A stretch of 41,096 nucleotides of DNA, taken from contig JBBTBY010000020.1 in NCBI GenBank assembly GCA_038043445.1, positions 1-41,096 of the forward strand. The letters run 5' to 3'. Positions within the stretch are counted from its first letter, which is position 1. Each line of letters opens with the position of its first letter. The stretch comes from Spirochaetota bacterium. Lineage in GTDB: Bacteria; Spirochaetota; Brachyspiria; Brachyspirales; JACRPF01. Under the pieces are notes generated by a model. That model saw only the letters and a program-made list of their open reading frames with translations, searched no databases and was not told the origin of the DNA. Shown in pieces: positions 1 to 7,995 of this stretch. The position numbers were made by a program, and so were the translations under genes.

Positions 1-65
1 CTCCGCGAAACAAACACTCACCCCTCGGCTAATAAAGCGTTGTGCAGAAGAAAATGTATTTGCCT

Positions 66-153
66 CTCCCCTCTCTCACAGGGATCGGCGCAAATCGGCA
101 TCCGTGCCTCGCGCCGACCGCAACATCCTTGTTGTACGAGTGAGAGAGGGGAG
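66..153. repeat. Long inverted repeat with nested stem
   Basis: Perfect 14-bp arms, CTCCCCTCTCTCAC at 66-79 and its complement at 140-153, enclose 60 bases. Inside lies a second 7-bp pair (TCGGCGC at 85-91, GCGCCGA at 111-117) and a small CAAC/GTTG stem at 121-134. There is no T-run, so it is not a classical terminator. It could be a non-autonomous element end, a structured RNA or a cruciform. I see no coding potential across it. Confidence 0.6.
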
Positions 154-187
154 AACATATCGGTATGCAAAAATACTTTCAGGCTGA

Positions 188-370
188 TTATTGATTTATT
201 CCGTGTTTAATATTATGTGCAGCAAGCTCATGCGGAAGAATTTCTACTGGCATAGACCGGCGCTCAATGACCTGTCACGCATGGCTTGGGATTGTATCCT
301 TGCTTTCATGTGCAATACGCTGCAGCAAGATGGACGCCCCGGAGCAGTACTGTCGATAGAAAGTGCATGA
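188..370 (+). pseudogene. Fragment of Y2 (IS91-like) transposase, truncated
   Basis: The plus-strand frame opens after TGA at 185-187 and reads YSVFNIMCSKLMRKNFYWHR, then PALNDLSRMAWDCILAF and PGAVLSIES. This resembles the conserved part of IS91-like Y2 transposases, where a 'VFTIPKxLRxxFxxDRxLLxxLxRxAW' stretch is followed by 'PGAVxxIQTFGDF' and then the metal-binding HPHLH motif. The reading stops being transposase-like at about 363, just before the 182-bp repeat starts at 364, and a stop follows at 368-370. The HUH motif and catalytic tyrosines are absent, so it cannot be active. The family call comes from recalled motif similarity only; a profile search would settle it. Confidence 0.5.
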
Positions 371-545
371 GAGTATCGTACGGAAGAGGTGTATGCGCCG
401 AAAATAAAATAACGCGGGAAATGCCCGTTGGGTTCCCAAACAGCACGCAAAAGCGGGGCGGGTGAGATAGAATGACACGATGCAGGAACGCAGCGGATGG
501 GGATGCGGTCCGATTTGACAGGAATTCGGCGGGTAATATACTGGC
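364..545. repeat. 182-bp direct repeat, copy 1
   Basis: It matches 5116-5297 over its full length without gaps; I count four mismatches. It begins TGCATGAGAG and ends in a promoter (TTGACA, 16 bases, TATACT). Inside are small potential stems, for example TTGGG-TT-CCCAA. Antisense open frames exist in both copies, but they carry no recognisable domain and seem to be a by-product of the sequence identity. The left edge coincides with the end of the transposase fragment. Confidence 0.85.
515..542 (+). promoter_or_regulatory. Sigma70-type promoter in repeat copy 1
   Basis: TTGACA at 515-520 and TATACT at 537-542 are separated by 16 bases. It would drive the orphan C-terminal frame at 566 and the membrane protein at 744. 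Copies 2 and 3 have the same -35, the same spacing and the same -10. Confidence 0.6.
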
Positions 546-565
546 GTTTATGGTAGGAATCTGTG

Positions 566-727
566 GTGAAAAATGCAAAGTACTATCCTTCTTTCGTTAC
601 AGCACATCCTGATTTTGGTCCAATTTGGCGAGAACATATTTCAGACGCTTTTAGCGGATTGACTACTCCTAGTTCTACTTTTTTCGAAGGTTCACTTTTA
701 AATTATACATGGCCGGATAGTAAATGA
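566..727 (+). pseudogene. Orphan 53-aa C-terminal fragment
   Basis: A GTG-started frame encodes a polar peptide containing HPDFGPIWREHISDAF and ending NYTWPDSK. It has no signal or membrane segment and looks like the C-terminal tip of a larger protein. The bases upstream belong to the promoter repeat, with an in-frame TAG at about 554-556, so any N-terminal body is missing. The stop lies 16 bases before the next start. A short orphan C-terminus directly followed by a small gene is the layout of displaced toxin-tip/immunity pairs in polymorphic toxin loci. I do not recognise a toxin fold, so that reading is inference. Confidence 0.35.
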
Positions 728-743
728 TTCATAAGGTGGTAAA

Positions 744-1004
744 ATGGTCGTATTTGCTTTAATATTATCTATAATTCTTGGGTTAATTTTGTTTTTTGCA
801 ATGGTGGTGTTCGCCCCCTCCGCACGACAAAACATTAGCGATCGCCTTATTATTACATTTTTTATATCAGTTGGCATTATCGGGTATTACCTCGCGGCAA
901 GCTTGGGTAGTGCTATAAGAGCTATCGTTATTTTTATTATTGTGCTACTCCCTTTTCTATTGTTATATATATTTCTAATAATTAAAAAGTATAAGAAAAA
1001 ATAA
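744..1004 (+). CDS. Small three-helix membrane protein
   Basis: 86 aa, with a good ribosome site (AAGGTGG, 4 bases before ATG). It has three hydrophobic segments at about residues 2-24, 34-50 and 57-79, and ends in the basic tail KKYKKK, which would stay in the cytoplasm. It is strongly AT-rich compared with the core genes beyond 6 kb. It follows the orphan C-terminal frame by 16 bases and the repeat-borne promoter by about 200. Function is unknown. An immunity protein for a lost toxin is possible from position and size, but no family is recognised. Confidence 0.6.
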   Translation: MVVFALILSIILGLILFFAMVVFAPSARQNISDRLIITFFISVGIIGYYLAASLGSAIRAIVIFIIVLLPFLLLYIFLIIKKYKKK

Positions 1005-1081
1005 GCTGAAATGTGAATCTATATAAATATATTAGTCGAAGTAAACCACAGTTTTATTTACATCACTTTAACTCGACACAT

Positions 1082-1438
1082 ATGCTAATGCCATCTCGAT
1101 TCTATTGGTAACAGAATGAGATATTTTCTGCTAAATGGAATAGATATCCCGCTTGAGCCTTTACAGGCAAACACTCTGACAGTTAAATCGTCGGCGTTTT
1201 AATAACGAGGAAGTATGGAATTAACGATTGGCCGGTATTCGCCTCGCTCAGCAATGACATGAAAAACGAGTATTTTGCGGTGTATTTCACGAATAAAATT
1301 GTCTTCTCGAAGATTCAAGTGAAGCCTGAGCTTGATACTGTTGATGCTGATCTTGTGCGGCGAATAACGAATGACGGGATTCTTGACGGGTATGATGCGG
1401 TACGGTTGCGGAACAACGGGGCGGTGGAAATATTATGA
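1082..1438 (+). pseudogene. Decayed N-terminal copy of the ~550-aa tandem family
   Basis: The clear part is 1214-1438, which reads YGINDWPVFASLSND, then NEYFAVYFTN, LVRRITNDGILDGYDAVRL and a stop. It aligns with both downstream paralogues (for example KRITNNGILDGYDVMRL). Upstream homology is weaker and split between frames: about 1082 (MLMPSRF, like the LLPIDSRL start) and about 1128 (ending LTVKSSAF), with stops between. The match ends where the paralogues continue as xTLQTWYLSND. It is therefore a frameshifted and truncated relict lacking the whole barrel-like part. It shows that the tandem array once had at least three members. Confidence 0.7.
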
Positions 1439-1480
1439 TGGATGTGTTATGATTGTATATCATACATTCTGTGGTGAGTC

Positions 1481-3160
1481 ATGAAGAAGCATATCTTTGT
1501 CGGTTTATTGGTAATTGCTATATCGGGTGGATGTTTAACAGGGAAATCCTTGGTATTATTGCCGATTGATTCACGATTGACGGAAGAACGGTTTATGATC
1601 GGCAATGTATGGCAATTAGTTACAAATCGCCCAAGTATAATTGAGGTTGAAACAATATATGGGAAAATGGTCGGGGTACGAACAAATTCGGATAAAGTAT
1701 TAACGATTGAATCTGCAAGTGCGGCAATTAGCATTAATTACCACTACAATGAATGGACGATCCTAAAATATCTCAGTAATGATAATGCGAATGAATATTT
1801 CAGCGTGTATTTGACCAATATGCTTTTATGTTCAAACTATATAATTACTGGCAGCTTGGAAAAAAATGATAAGGAACTATTACATCGTATAACAAACGAC
1901 AGGGTTTTGGACGGATATGATTCGCTTCGATTAAGTGCTGCAAAAGGACGTGGAAGCGCTATTCAGATATGGTACATTAGTAATGACACTGCGTTTATTG
2001 GCGTATTTTCCAGCAACATGAATTTCTCAAATCAAGTAAGCAAAATATATATCCCAGTTTATTTTACGGATAAATATACAGCGCAAGAGTTTAATCTTGC
2101 TCTTGGGATCGGGTTAGGATACAGACATAAAACTGAATGGGGGGTGCTGGGCGGAAATGTGATACCGTTCATTTATAATTATCAGAACAACAAACAAATA
2201 CCATATTTAGTATTTGAAAGTGATTTTATGTGGCATTCGATGGGGGAAGTATATCTTAGAGCCGGTGATTTCCTATTTTATGATAAAATCATGTACAGCA
2301 GAGCGCCAATTACATTGGGGACGTACCTTGATCCGGTAATTGATGGTTACAGACTAGTATCATATTCGAAATTGATTGAAAGCGCCAAATACACAAATGA
2401 TACGATATCAAATCAAACACGGCTTGGAATGCGTTTTGGATTTGTTCGTTTATTCTATACACTGGATCAGATATGGGATTCAAGCAGTTCCGTTGTATAT
2501 AACTATAGTACAAATGGAACCGTGACAAACACTAATTTTTTCAATTACCCATGGTCTTTTGGACTTAGAAATACTATCGAGATAATATGTACCGATAAAA
2601 AGATGGCATATGGCAATAATAATACATATTTCTTAAGCGCGCGGTGGTCGTGGCCGAGCCTTAATGTGGAATCATCAAGATTTTCATATAAAGGATTTTT
2701 CAATTATAACATAGATGAGGTGTTTTCGTTAACTCTTTTTGGAGAATTCCAACACTATTTGAACCCCAATGAGTACTTTTTTAAATCATTGGATAACTCA
2801 TCCAGTTCATTTGGGTATCGTCCAGTTCAACTAATGCAAGGATATGACTATTTAGCATTTGCCGGAATAAACTATTGGGGATTCGGTATCATATCGCTCT
2901 ATCTGTTATCGACAAGGATGAATGAAGTCTATGCCGGGAAAGTTGTAGTATATCCGGAATATCGGATTGGGTTTTCCTTGAATGCATTGCAAATTAAATG
3001 CGCCGTGGAGTTTCGGCTGAACCGCGGGAATGAGCTTTTCGCATCTAAAGATTGCTGGTGGAACAATTTCATTTTTAAAATGGGATATTATTTGATGCTT
3101 GGAGATGAATCTGATTATGAACGGTATGATATAGTTCGTGTATTTATGGATACAATGTAA
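1481..3160 (+). CDS. Tandem paralogue A, predicted exported beta-rich envelope protein
   Basis: 559 aa starting MKKHIFVGLLVIAISGGCLTG, an export signal that may be a lipobox (ISGGC, Cys18). After a mixed N-terminal third with the family motif HRITNDRVLDGYDSLRL (about 130-147), the rest is a run of alternating aromatic/polar strands with many Tyr, Phe, Trp and Asn, as expected for an outer-membrane barrel. It ends in a YERYDIVRVF motif shared with paralogue B. The start has a GGTGAG site. I do not recognise a named family. It is AT-rich, unlike the core genes. Paralogue B follows 74 bases later in the same direction, and a decayed third copy lies just upstream. Surface antigen, porin or adhesin are possible roles; none is shown. 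Confidence 0.75.
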   Translation: MKKHIFVGLLVIAISGGCLTGKSLVLLPIDSRLTEERFMIGNVWQLVTNRPSIIEVETIYGKMVGVRTNSDKVLTIESASAAISINYHYNEWTILKYLSNDNANEYFSVYLTNMLLCSNYIITGSLEKNDKELLHRITNDRVLDGYDSLRLSAAKGRGSAIQIWYISNDTAFIGVFSSNMNFSNQVSKIYIPVYFTDKYTAQEFNLALGIGLGYRHKTEWGVLGGNVIPFIYNYQNNKQIPYLVFESDFMWHSMGEVYLRAGDFLFYDKIMYSRAPITLGTYLDPVIDGYRLVSYSKLIESAKYTNDTISNQTRLGMRFGFVRLFYTLDQIWDSSSSVVYNYSTNGTVTNTNFFNYPWSFGLRNTIEIICTDKKMAYGNNNTYFLSARWSWPSLNVESSRFSYKGFFNYNIDEVFSLTLFGEFQHYLNPNEYFFKSLDNSSSSFGYRPVQLMQGYDYLAFAGINYWGFGIISLYLLSTRMNEVYAGKVVVYPEYRIGFSLNALQIKCAVEFRLNRGNELFASKDCWWNNFIFKMGYYLMLGDESDYERYDIVRVFMDTM

Positions 3161-3234
3161 TGAAATGTATATTGAGTCTTACTTGTGGTGAATAGGAATT
3201 GACGATAATACAAGTTAGTCTTTGGAGATATTAT

Positions 3235-4848
3235 ATGCATAGAATAGTTACTCATGTAATCGTTATTATAATGTGTTTGGGTATATCCTTTGGGGATATA
3301 ATCATTCACCCAATAGACAACAGGCTAACGTCCGGGGTATTTCTTGGCAGCAGTAATAGATGGGATTTGATCCAAAAGACTTCGTGCTTATCCAATATAG
3401 AGTCTGCGGCAAATACAATTCAATGGGTATATGGTTTCAACGAATGGGCGGTATTTACTCTTCAGAGCAATGATGCGAAGAATGACTATTTTACTGTGCA
3501 TTTTGCCAACAATGTCGGTTTCAAAGATATACACATTGCATCAAACATAACAGAATATGACACCGATCTTGTGAAAAGAATTACGAATAACGGCATATTG
3601 GATGGGTATGATGTAATGCGGCTGCAGCAAGCAGTGTCTCGCGAGAGTACGCTGCAAACCTGGTATCTAAGTAATGATTCCGTCTATTTCGGAACATTCG
3701 CAGAAAATCCTGTGACAAATATACCTACAAATATTTCATATGGGTCGCTACAGATACCTTTGTTCTTGACTGCATTTGGGAATCCATACAATTATCAGTG
3801 GGGCATGGGCATTGGTGCTGGGTATCAGCATACGTTCGATTGGGCTGTTATTGGAGCGAATATCATCCCATTCACGGGAATAAGCCAATACATGAAAGTT
3901 GCATCGAATACCTATCTGTATAGCGACAGCGCATGGCAGATGTCAGGTGAGTTTTACATCAGGACCGGACTATTTCTGATACATGACAGGCTATCCTATT
4001 TTCATTCCGATGTCACTGAGAAGATGAATAGTGTCGTGACATCTGGCGGTATGAGGAATCTTGTCTTGTTGCGAATGACCAATGATGTAATATCCAATAG
4101 CGTTATCGCCGGGCTTCGCATCGGTCCCTTCCGATGCTTTTATACTTTTGAAAGCACTTGGACGACCGGAAAGGCCGTTGCATTTTCCTATGATACGAAT
4201 GGAAACCTGACTGGTTCGTCCCCATACACAAATCCATGGCAAATGACAACGCTCAATTCACTTCGTTTGGTTTTGACCGATAAAAAGATGTCATTCGGCA
4301 ATAATACCACATACTATTTGGATAGTACTTGGAAGCTCCCAGATTTTCAGTTCACTAACTCTCTATTTATTCATCGTATGTTTGGCAATCTTAATATAGA
4401 CGAGTTGTTCTCAATATATGTATACGGTTATATGGCTCACTCTCTTAAGTTGTTGTACATTAATAAAATAGCCGATAGTTCTTATTTCACCTATACCACA
4501 TCACAAAGGGCGGAGCTGGCTCTGCTTAGTAGTGATATGCATTTAGAAGGAGGGATCAATTATTGGAATCAATTGGGAACTATATCATTAAGCGCAGCCA
4601 TGACGAGAATGCATATTGGATTCAATGAAAATGCGATAAAAATGGGCGTCTCAGAGTATAGAGTAGGTCTGACTTTTCGCAGCGCTTGGAACATTTTTGC
4701 ATGCGGGGCAGAATATCGATTCAATTTTCAACCACAATATATAAAGGAAAATTGGTATGATGGAATATTACTAAAAGCAAAGATAACACTTCCGTTTACC
4801 GACAGCGATTTTGAAAAGTACGATATTGTTCGCGCATACATTGAATAA
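3235..4848 (+). CDS. Tandem paralogue B, predicted exported beta-rich envelope protein
   Basis: 537 aa from the ATG at 3235, chosen because GGAG lies 7 bases upstream and a typical signal (MHRIVTHVIVIIMCLGISFG) follows; the frame is open up to a TTG at 3199. It shares with paralogue A the start IIIHPIDNRL, the KRITNNGILDGYDVMRL block, the SND and DKKMSFGNN motifs, a long aromatic-rich beta region and the ending FEKYDIVRAY. No lipobox Cys is seen, so A may be lipid-anchored and B not. Strong divergence between A and B with conserved blocks suggests an old duplication with selection on exposed parts. Function is unknown; a barrel or surface protein is inferred. Confidence 0.75.
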   Translation: MHRIVTHVIVIIMCLGISFGDIIIHPIDNRLTSGVFLGSSNRWDLIQKTSCLSNIESAANTIQWVYGFNEWAVFTLQSNDAKNDYFTVHFANNVGFKDIHIASNITEYDTDLVKRITNNGILDGYDVMRLQQAVSRESTLQTWYLSNDSVYFGTFAENPVTNIPTNISYGSLQIPLFLTAFGNPYNYQWGMGIGAGYQHTFDWAVIGANIIPFTGISQYMKVASNTYLYSDSAWQMSGEFYIRTGLFLIHDRLSYFHSDVTEKMNSVVTSGGMRNLVLLRMTNDVISNSVIAGLRIGPFRCFYTFESTWTTGKAVAFSYDTNGNLTGSSPYTNPWQMTTLNSLRLVLTDKKMSFGNNTTYYLDSTWKLPDFQFTNSLFIHRMFGNLNIDELFSIYVYGYMAHSLKLLYINKIADSSYFTYTTSQRAELALLSSDMHLEGGINYWNQLGTISLSAAMTRMHIGFNENAIKMGVSEYRVGLTFRSAWNIFACGAEYRFNFQPQYIKENWYDGILLKAKITLPFTDSDFEKYDIVRAYIE

Positions 4849-4865
4849 ATGAATGCTTAGTCACC

Positions 4866-5087
4866 ATGAAAAACATCTATAGAACTGTAGCGATTGCTTT
4901 TTCACTTTTCGTTCTTTTCTTTTCTTTATTATTCCTCCAGTTTCCGCTATCTAATTCATTGCCTGGCAATTGCGACTCATTGCTTGTGATCGCTTTATCA
5001 AACAGCTATATCGTAAAGATCAGTAGTCTTATTTCTGCAGTTCCGATAACAACTGCTATGTATCCGGCAATGAATACCCATGCATAG
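4866..5087 (+). CDS. Possible small membrane protein
   Basis: A 73-aa frame starting MKNIYRTVAIAFSLFVLFF has one strong hydrophobic segment (residues 8-28) and a second weaker one (40-65). It has no convincing ribosome site. An opposite-strand frame over the same bases also encodes a hydrophobic stretch (YAWVFIAGYIAVVIG), so the hydrophobicity may come from base composition. It ends 28 bases before repeat copy 2 and may be a gene cut by that repeat on either strand. Confidence 0.25.
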   Translation: MKNIYRTVAIAFSLFVLFFSLLFLQFPLSNSLPGNCDSLLVIALSNSYIVKISSLISAVPITTAMYPAMNTHA

Positions 5088-5115
5088 ATGTCCGCTACGT
5101 GGACGAATTTGCCGA

Positions 5116-5297
5116 TGCATGAGAGTATCGTACGGAAGAGGTGTATGCGCCGAAAATAAAATAACGCGGGAAATGCCCGTTGGGTTCCCAAACAGCACGC
5201 AAAAGTGGGGCGGGTGAGATAGAATGACACGATGCAGGAACGCAGCGGATTGGGATGCGGTCCGATTTGACAGGAATTCGGCGGGTGGTATACTGGC
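5116..5297. repeat. 182-bp direct repeat, copy 2
   Basis: It has the same orientation and length as 364-545 and is about 98% identical. Identity starts at TGCATGAGAG and ends at TATACTGGC. Beyond it come a GGAGGAGG ribosome site and a gene starting ATGAAAACT. The RBS and start part is shared not with copy 1 but with the third, short copy near 37.7 kb. With copy 1 it brackets a 4.6-kb AT-rich segment. Confidence 0.85.
5267..5294 (+). promoter_or_regulatory. Sigma70-type promoter in repeat copy 2
   Basis: TTGACA at 5267-5272, 16 bases, TATACT at 5289-5294. It is followed by GGAGGAGGCGATG and, 10 bases on, the ATG of the exported protein at 5325. The -35 to -10 block differs from the copy at 37708 only next to the -35 and downstream of the -10. 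Confidence 0.65.
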
Positions 5298-5324
5298 TGG
5301 TATCGGAGGAGGCGATGTCGGCGA

Positions 5325-5936
5325 ATGAAAACTACTGTTCTTTTTATCACTTTTAGTATTTCAAATCTTTTTTCTTTTCCAGATGCAATAGTCAGCACAA
5401 ATGAATTAATCTCTCAAGATTATTCTATATTAGATCTACAAATGGCTGACATCGACTCGAACGGTACAATTGATATTATTGCTGTGGCACAAATAAAAAA
5501 TGAAATAAATGAGAAAAGATGCCTGCTTCTGTATACCGGTACAGATAATTACTATTTAAAAAAAGTTGAAAATTCCAACGCAATACATTTATCAGATGAA
5601 GATGGCATGCTCGGGGACCCATTTCGAGGAATAAAAATTACAAACGGTTCAATAGTATTATCTTTTTATGGAGGAAGTTATTGGCGATGGGCGCTGTCAT
5701 TTCAATTTAGATTTAAAGAAGACAATTGGTATCTGATAAGATACGATTTAAATAACCTTAGCAGTGTGAACTCTGAAGGTTTTGAAGAAAGTTATGATTT
5801 TTTATCAAAGAAAATGAAAAGAATTGATACGGATAAAAATAAAAAAAGAAAAGAGATTTGGAGATCATTAGAAAACAAGAAATTGGTTTCTATATCCGAT
5901 TTTGATATATATAATAAAGGGAAATACTTGAAATAA
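5325..5936 (+). CDS. AT-rich exported protein of unknown function
   Basis: 203 aa with an N-terminal hydrophobic signal (MKTTVLFITFSISNLFSFPD) and then an FG-GAP-like stretch (MADIDSNGTIDIIAVAQ, about 43-59). A middle block reads GDPFRGIKI, FYGGSYWRWALSFQFRF and NWYLI (about 98-147), an arrangement I associate with uncharacterised exported proteins of many bacteria. The tail is lysine-rich. The start follows GGAGGAGG by about 12 bases. It is expressed from the repeat-borne promoter, is AT-rich like the island, and converges on glmS. An orphan effector-immunity or surface role is conceivable, but nothing in the sequence proves one. Confidence 0.6.
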   Translation: MKTTVLFITFSISNLFSFPDAIVSTNELISQDYSILDLQMADIDSNGTIDIIAVAQIKNEINEKRCLLLYTGTDNYYLKKVENSNAIHLSDEDGMLGDPFRGIKITNGSIVLSFYGGSYWRWALSFQFRFKEDNWYLIRYDLNNLSSVNSEGFEESYDFLSKKMKRIDTDKNKKRKEIWRSLENKKLVSISDFDIYNKGKYLK

Positions 5937-5969
5937 GAATTATGACACGATGGATAAACCACACATGCG

Positions 5970-6003
5970 TGCGCCTTTGGCGCAGCCCGGCGGCGAAGCC
6001 GCT
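5970..6003. repeat. Paired hairpin element between convergent genes, copy 1
   Basis: Two adjacent stem-loops: TGCGCC-TTT-GGCGCA (5970-5984) and GCGGC-GAA-GCCGC (5990-6002). The reverse complement resembles the element at 10113-10145, with the same stem order, spacing and TAGCGGCTTCGCCGCC core. It lies between the 3' ends of the 5325 gene and glmS, where it could act as a two-way terminator or an mRNA-end protector. No U-run follows. Confidence 0.6.
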
Positions 6004-6044
6004 ATAGGTAGGTTGCGATGGTGGCAAATGAAAAGTCCTATCCC

Positions 6045-7871
6045 TTATTCCACCGTCACGCTCTTCGCCAGATTCCGCGGCTGATCTATCTCGCATCCCC
6101 TGCGTGCGGCGATGTAGTATGACAGGAGCTGCAGCGGTATAACGTTCACTATCGGCGAGAGCTCTTCGGGCACATCGGGGACATAGATGATGTCGCTCGC
6201 GTGGTCGCGTATCTTCGTGTCCCCCTCGGTGGCGACCGCGATGATGATGCCCTTGCGCGCCTTCACTTCCTGCATATTGCTTATCACCTTGTCGAGAATT
6301 GACGACATGGTGGCGATGACGACGACGGGCATGGCTTCGTCGATGAGCGCTATGGGCCCGTGCTTCATCTCGGCTGCGGGGTACCCCTCCGCATGGATGT
6401 ACGATATTTCCTTGAGCTTAAGCGCGCCCTCGAGCGCCACCGGATAATTGTATCCGCGGCCGAGATAGAGCGCGTTCTCGTAATTGAAATATTTTTCAGC
6501 AATAGACTTGATATGTTCAGCCTGTTTCAATACGATGCGAACTTTATCCGGCAGCGAGCGGAGATTTTCTATATACGAACGGCCTTCTTTTTCAGAGAGA
6601 TGCCGCCTGCGCCCGAAGAGGATGGCGAGGAGCATGAGCACGGTTATCTGCGACGTGAACGCTTTCGTCGATGCGACGCCTATTTCGGGACCGGCATGTA
6701 TGTACACGCCGCCGTCGGTCTCGCGCGCTATGGTCGAGCCCACGACGTTCGTAATACCGAGCACTTTCGCACCGTGGCGCCGAGCCTCACGGAGCGCCGC
6801 AAGCGTATCGGCCGTTTCGCCGGATTGACTAATGGAGAACACGAGGGTGCCGTCCTCGATGATGGGGTTGCGGTAACGGAACTCGGATGCGTATTCGACG
6901 GCAACGGGAAGCTCTGCGATATCTTCAATGAGGTATTTGCCGACAAGCCCCGCGTAGAAGCTCGTCCCGCAGGCGACGATGAGCACACGCTTTATGTTCT
7001 TGAATTCATCTTCCGTGAGGTTAAGCCCCCCGAGCTTTATCGTCGCTTCTTCGTCGAGGAGGCGGCCGCGGAACGCGTTCTCTATCGTTTCCGGCTGTTC
7101 GAATATCTCCTTCAGCATGAAATGCTCGTAGCCGCCCTTCTCTATCTTCTCGATGTCCCAGTCGACCGTATGTATCTTCTTCTCGATATGCTCGGAAGCG
7201 ATGGTCGTAGTCTTATACATGTCGCGTTTGACGGTGACCATTTCATTGTCTTCGAGATAGATGACGTTGCGCGTATAGGCGACCACCGCCGATACGTCGG
7301 AGGCGATGAACATCTCATCCTCGCCCACGCCGACGATGAGCGGCGAACCCTTGCGCGCGGCCACGATGATGTCGGGGTGGTGCGCCGAAAGCACCGCAAT
7401 GCCGAACGTACCTTCCACATCGATGAGCGCCTTCTGTACCGCTTTCTCAAGATCGCCCTGATAATAATGCGCGATGAGATTGGGCAGCACCTCGGTATCC
7501 GTCTCGCTCTTGAAAACGATGCCGTGCGCGGAAAGATGTTTCCTCAGTTCACGGTAGTTCTCTATGATGCCGTTATGCACGAGCGATATCGTATTGCCGT
7601 TGTCGTGATGCGGATGCGCGTTCACTGCCGACGGGGCGCCGTGCGTGGCCCAGCGGGTATGCGCTATGCCTATGGTCGCAGCATCCATGGAAGCGGGGAT
7701 CATGTTCTCAAGCGCGGCGATCTTCCCTTTTTCTTTCGCCGTGACAATGGAATTGTTCAGTATCACGGAAATGCCCGACGAATCATAGCCGCGGTATTCG
7801 AGGCGCTTGAGCCCCTCGATAAGAAGCGTCCGTGCGCTTTTTTTTCCGACATAACCGACGATGCCGCACAT
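6045..7871 (-). CDS. glmS: Glutamine--fructose-6-phosphate aminotransferase (isomerizing)
   Basis: Makes glucosamine-6-phosphate from fructose-6-phosphate and glutamine, the first step to UDP-GlcNAc for peptidoglycan and surface sugars; cytoplasmic. 608 aa, the usual length. The start MCGIVGYVGK places the catalytic N-terminal Cys at residue 2. A class II glutamine amidotransferase domain (about 1-220, with HTRWATHG and HNGIIENY) is followed by two SIS sugar-isomerase domains (about 290-430 and 460-600, with CGTSFYAG and SQSGETADT), ending LAKSVTVE. AAGGAG lies 10 bases before the ATG. It is divergent from the WbpE-like aminotransferase, which fits a shared UDP-amino-sugar role. The leader is about 80 bases; I see no glmS ribozyme core in it. 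Confidence 0.97.
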   Translation of the reverse strand: MCGIVGYVGKKSARTLLIEGLKRLEYRGYDSSGISVILNNSIVTAKEKGKIAALENMIPASMDAATIGIAHTRWATHGAPSAVNAHPHHDNGNTISLVHNGIIENYRELRKHLSAHGIVFKSETDTEVLPNLIAHYYQGDLEKAVQKALIDVEGTFGIAVLSAHHPDIIVAARKGSPLIVGVGEDEMFIASDVSAVVAYTRNVIYLEDNEMVTVKRDMYKTTTIASEHIEKKIHTVDWDIEKIEKGGYEHFMLKEIFEQPETIENAFRGRLLDEEATIKLGGLNLTEDEFKNIKRVLIVACGTSFYAGLVGKYLIEDIAELPVAVEYASEFRYRNPIIEDGTLVFSISQSGETADTLAALREARRHGAKVLGITNVVGSTIARETDGGVYIHAGPEIGVASTKAFTSQITVLMLLAILFGRRRHLSEKEGRSYIENLRSLPDKVRIVLKQAEHIKSIAEKYFNYENALYLGRGYNYPVALEGALKLKEISYIHAEGYPAAEMKHGPIALIDEAMPVVVIATMSSILDKVISNMQEVKARKGIIIAVATEGDTKIRDHASDIIYVPDVPEELSPIVNVIPLQLLSYYIAARRGCEIDQPRNLAKSVTVE

Positions 7872-7959
7872 ATGATACGAACTCCTTGGGATCCGATGAC
7901 CGGTATAACGCTCGCCGGAAAAAACCGTGAAATTACGTGTCGGTCAAAGGGCGAGAAGC

Positions 7960-7988
7960 AGTATATCACGGATGCCGCACAGTGTAAA
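7960..7988 (-). promoter_or_regulatory. Promoter of glmS
   Basis: On the minus strand TTTACA (7988-7983), 17 bases, TATACT (7965-7960). The leader to the glmS ATG is about 80 bases. It sits back to back with the plus-strand promoter at 7996. Confidence 0.55.
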
Positions 7989-7995
7989 CTGAAAA

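Noticed and set aside
1-545. CRISPR array
   Set aside because: The repeats are two long distant copies plus one partial, not short evenly spaced units; no cas gene is seen.
244-578. Minus-strand frames within repeat copy 1 (also 5006-5398 in copy 2)
   Set aside because: They are similar only because the DNA is repeated. No ribosome site, no domain, and they cross repeat borders into unrelated sequence.
7872-7965. glmS ribozyme in the glmS leader
   Set aside because: I see no ribozyme core pseudoknot pattern, and the leader is only about 80 bases, shorter than known glmS ribozymes.
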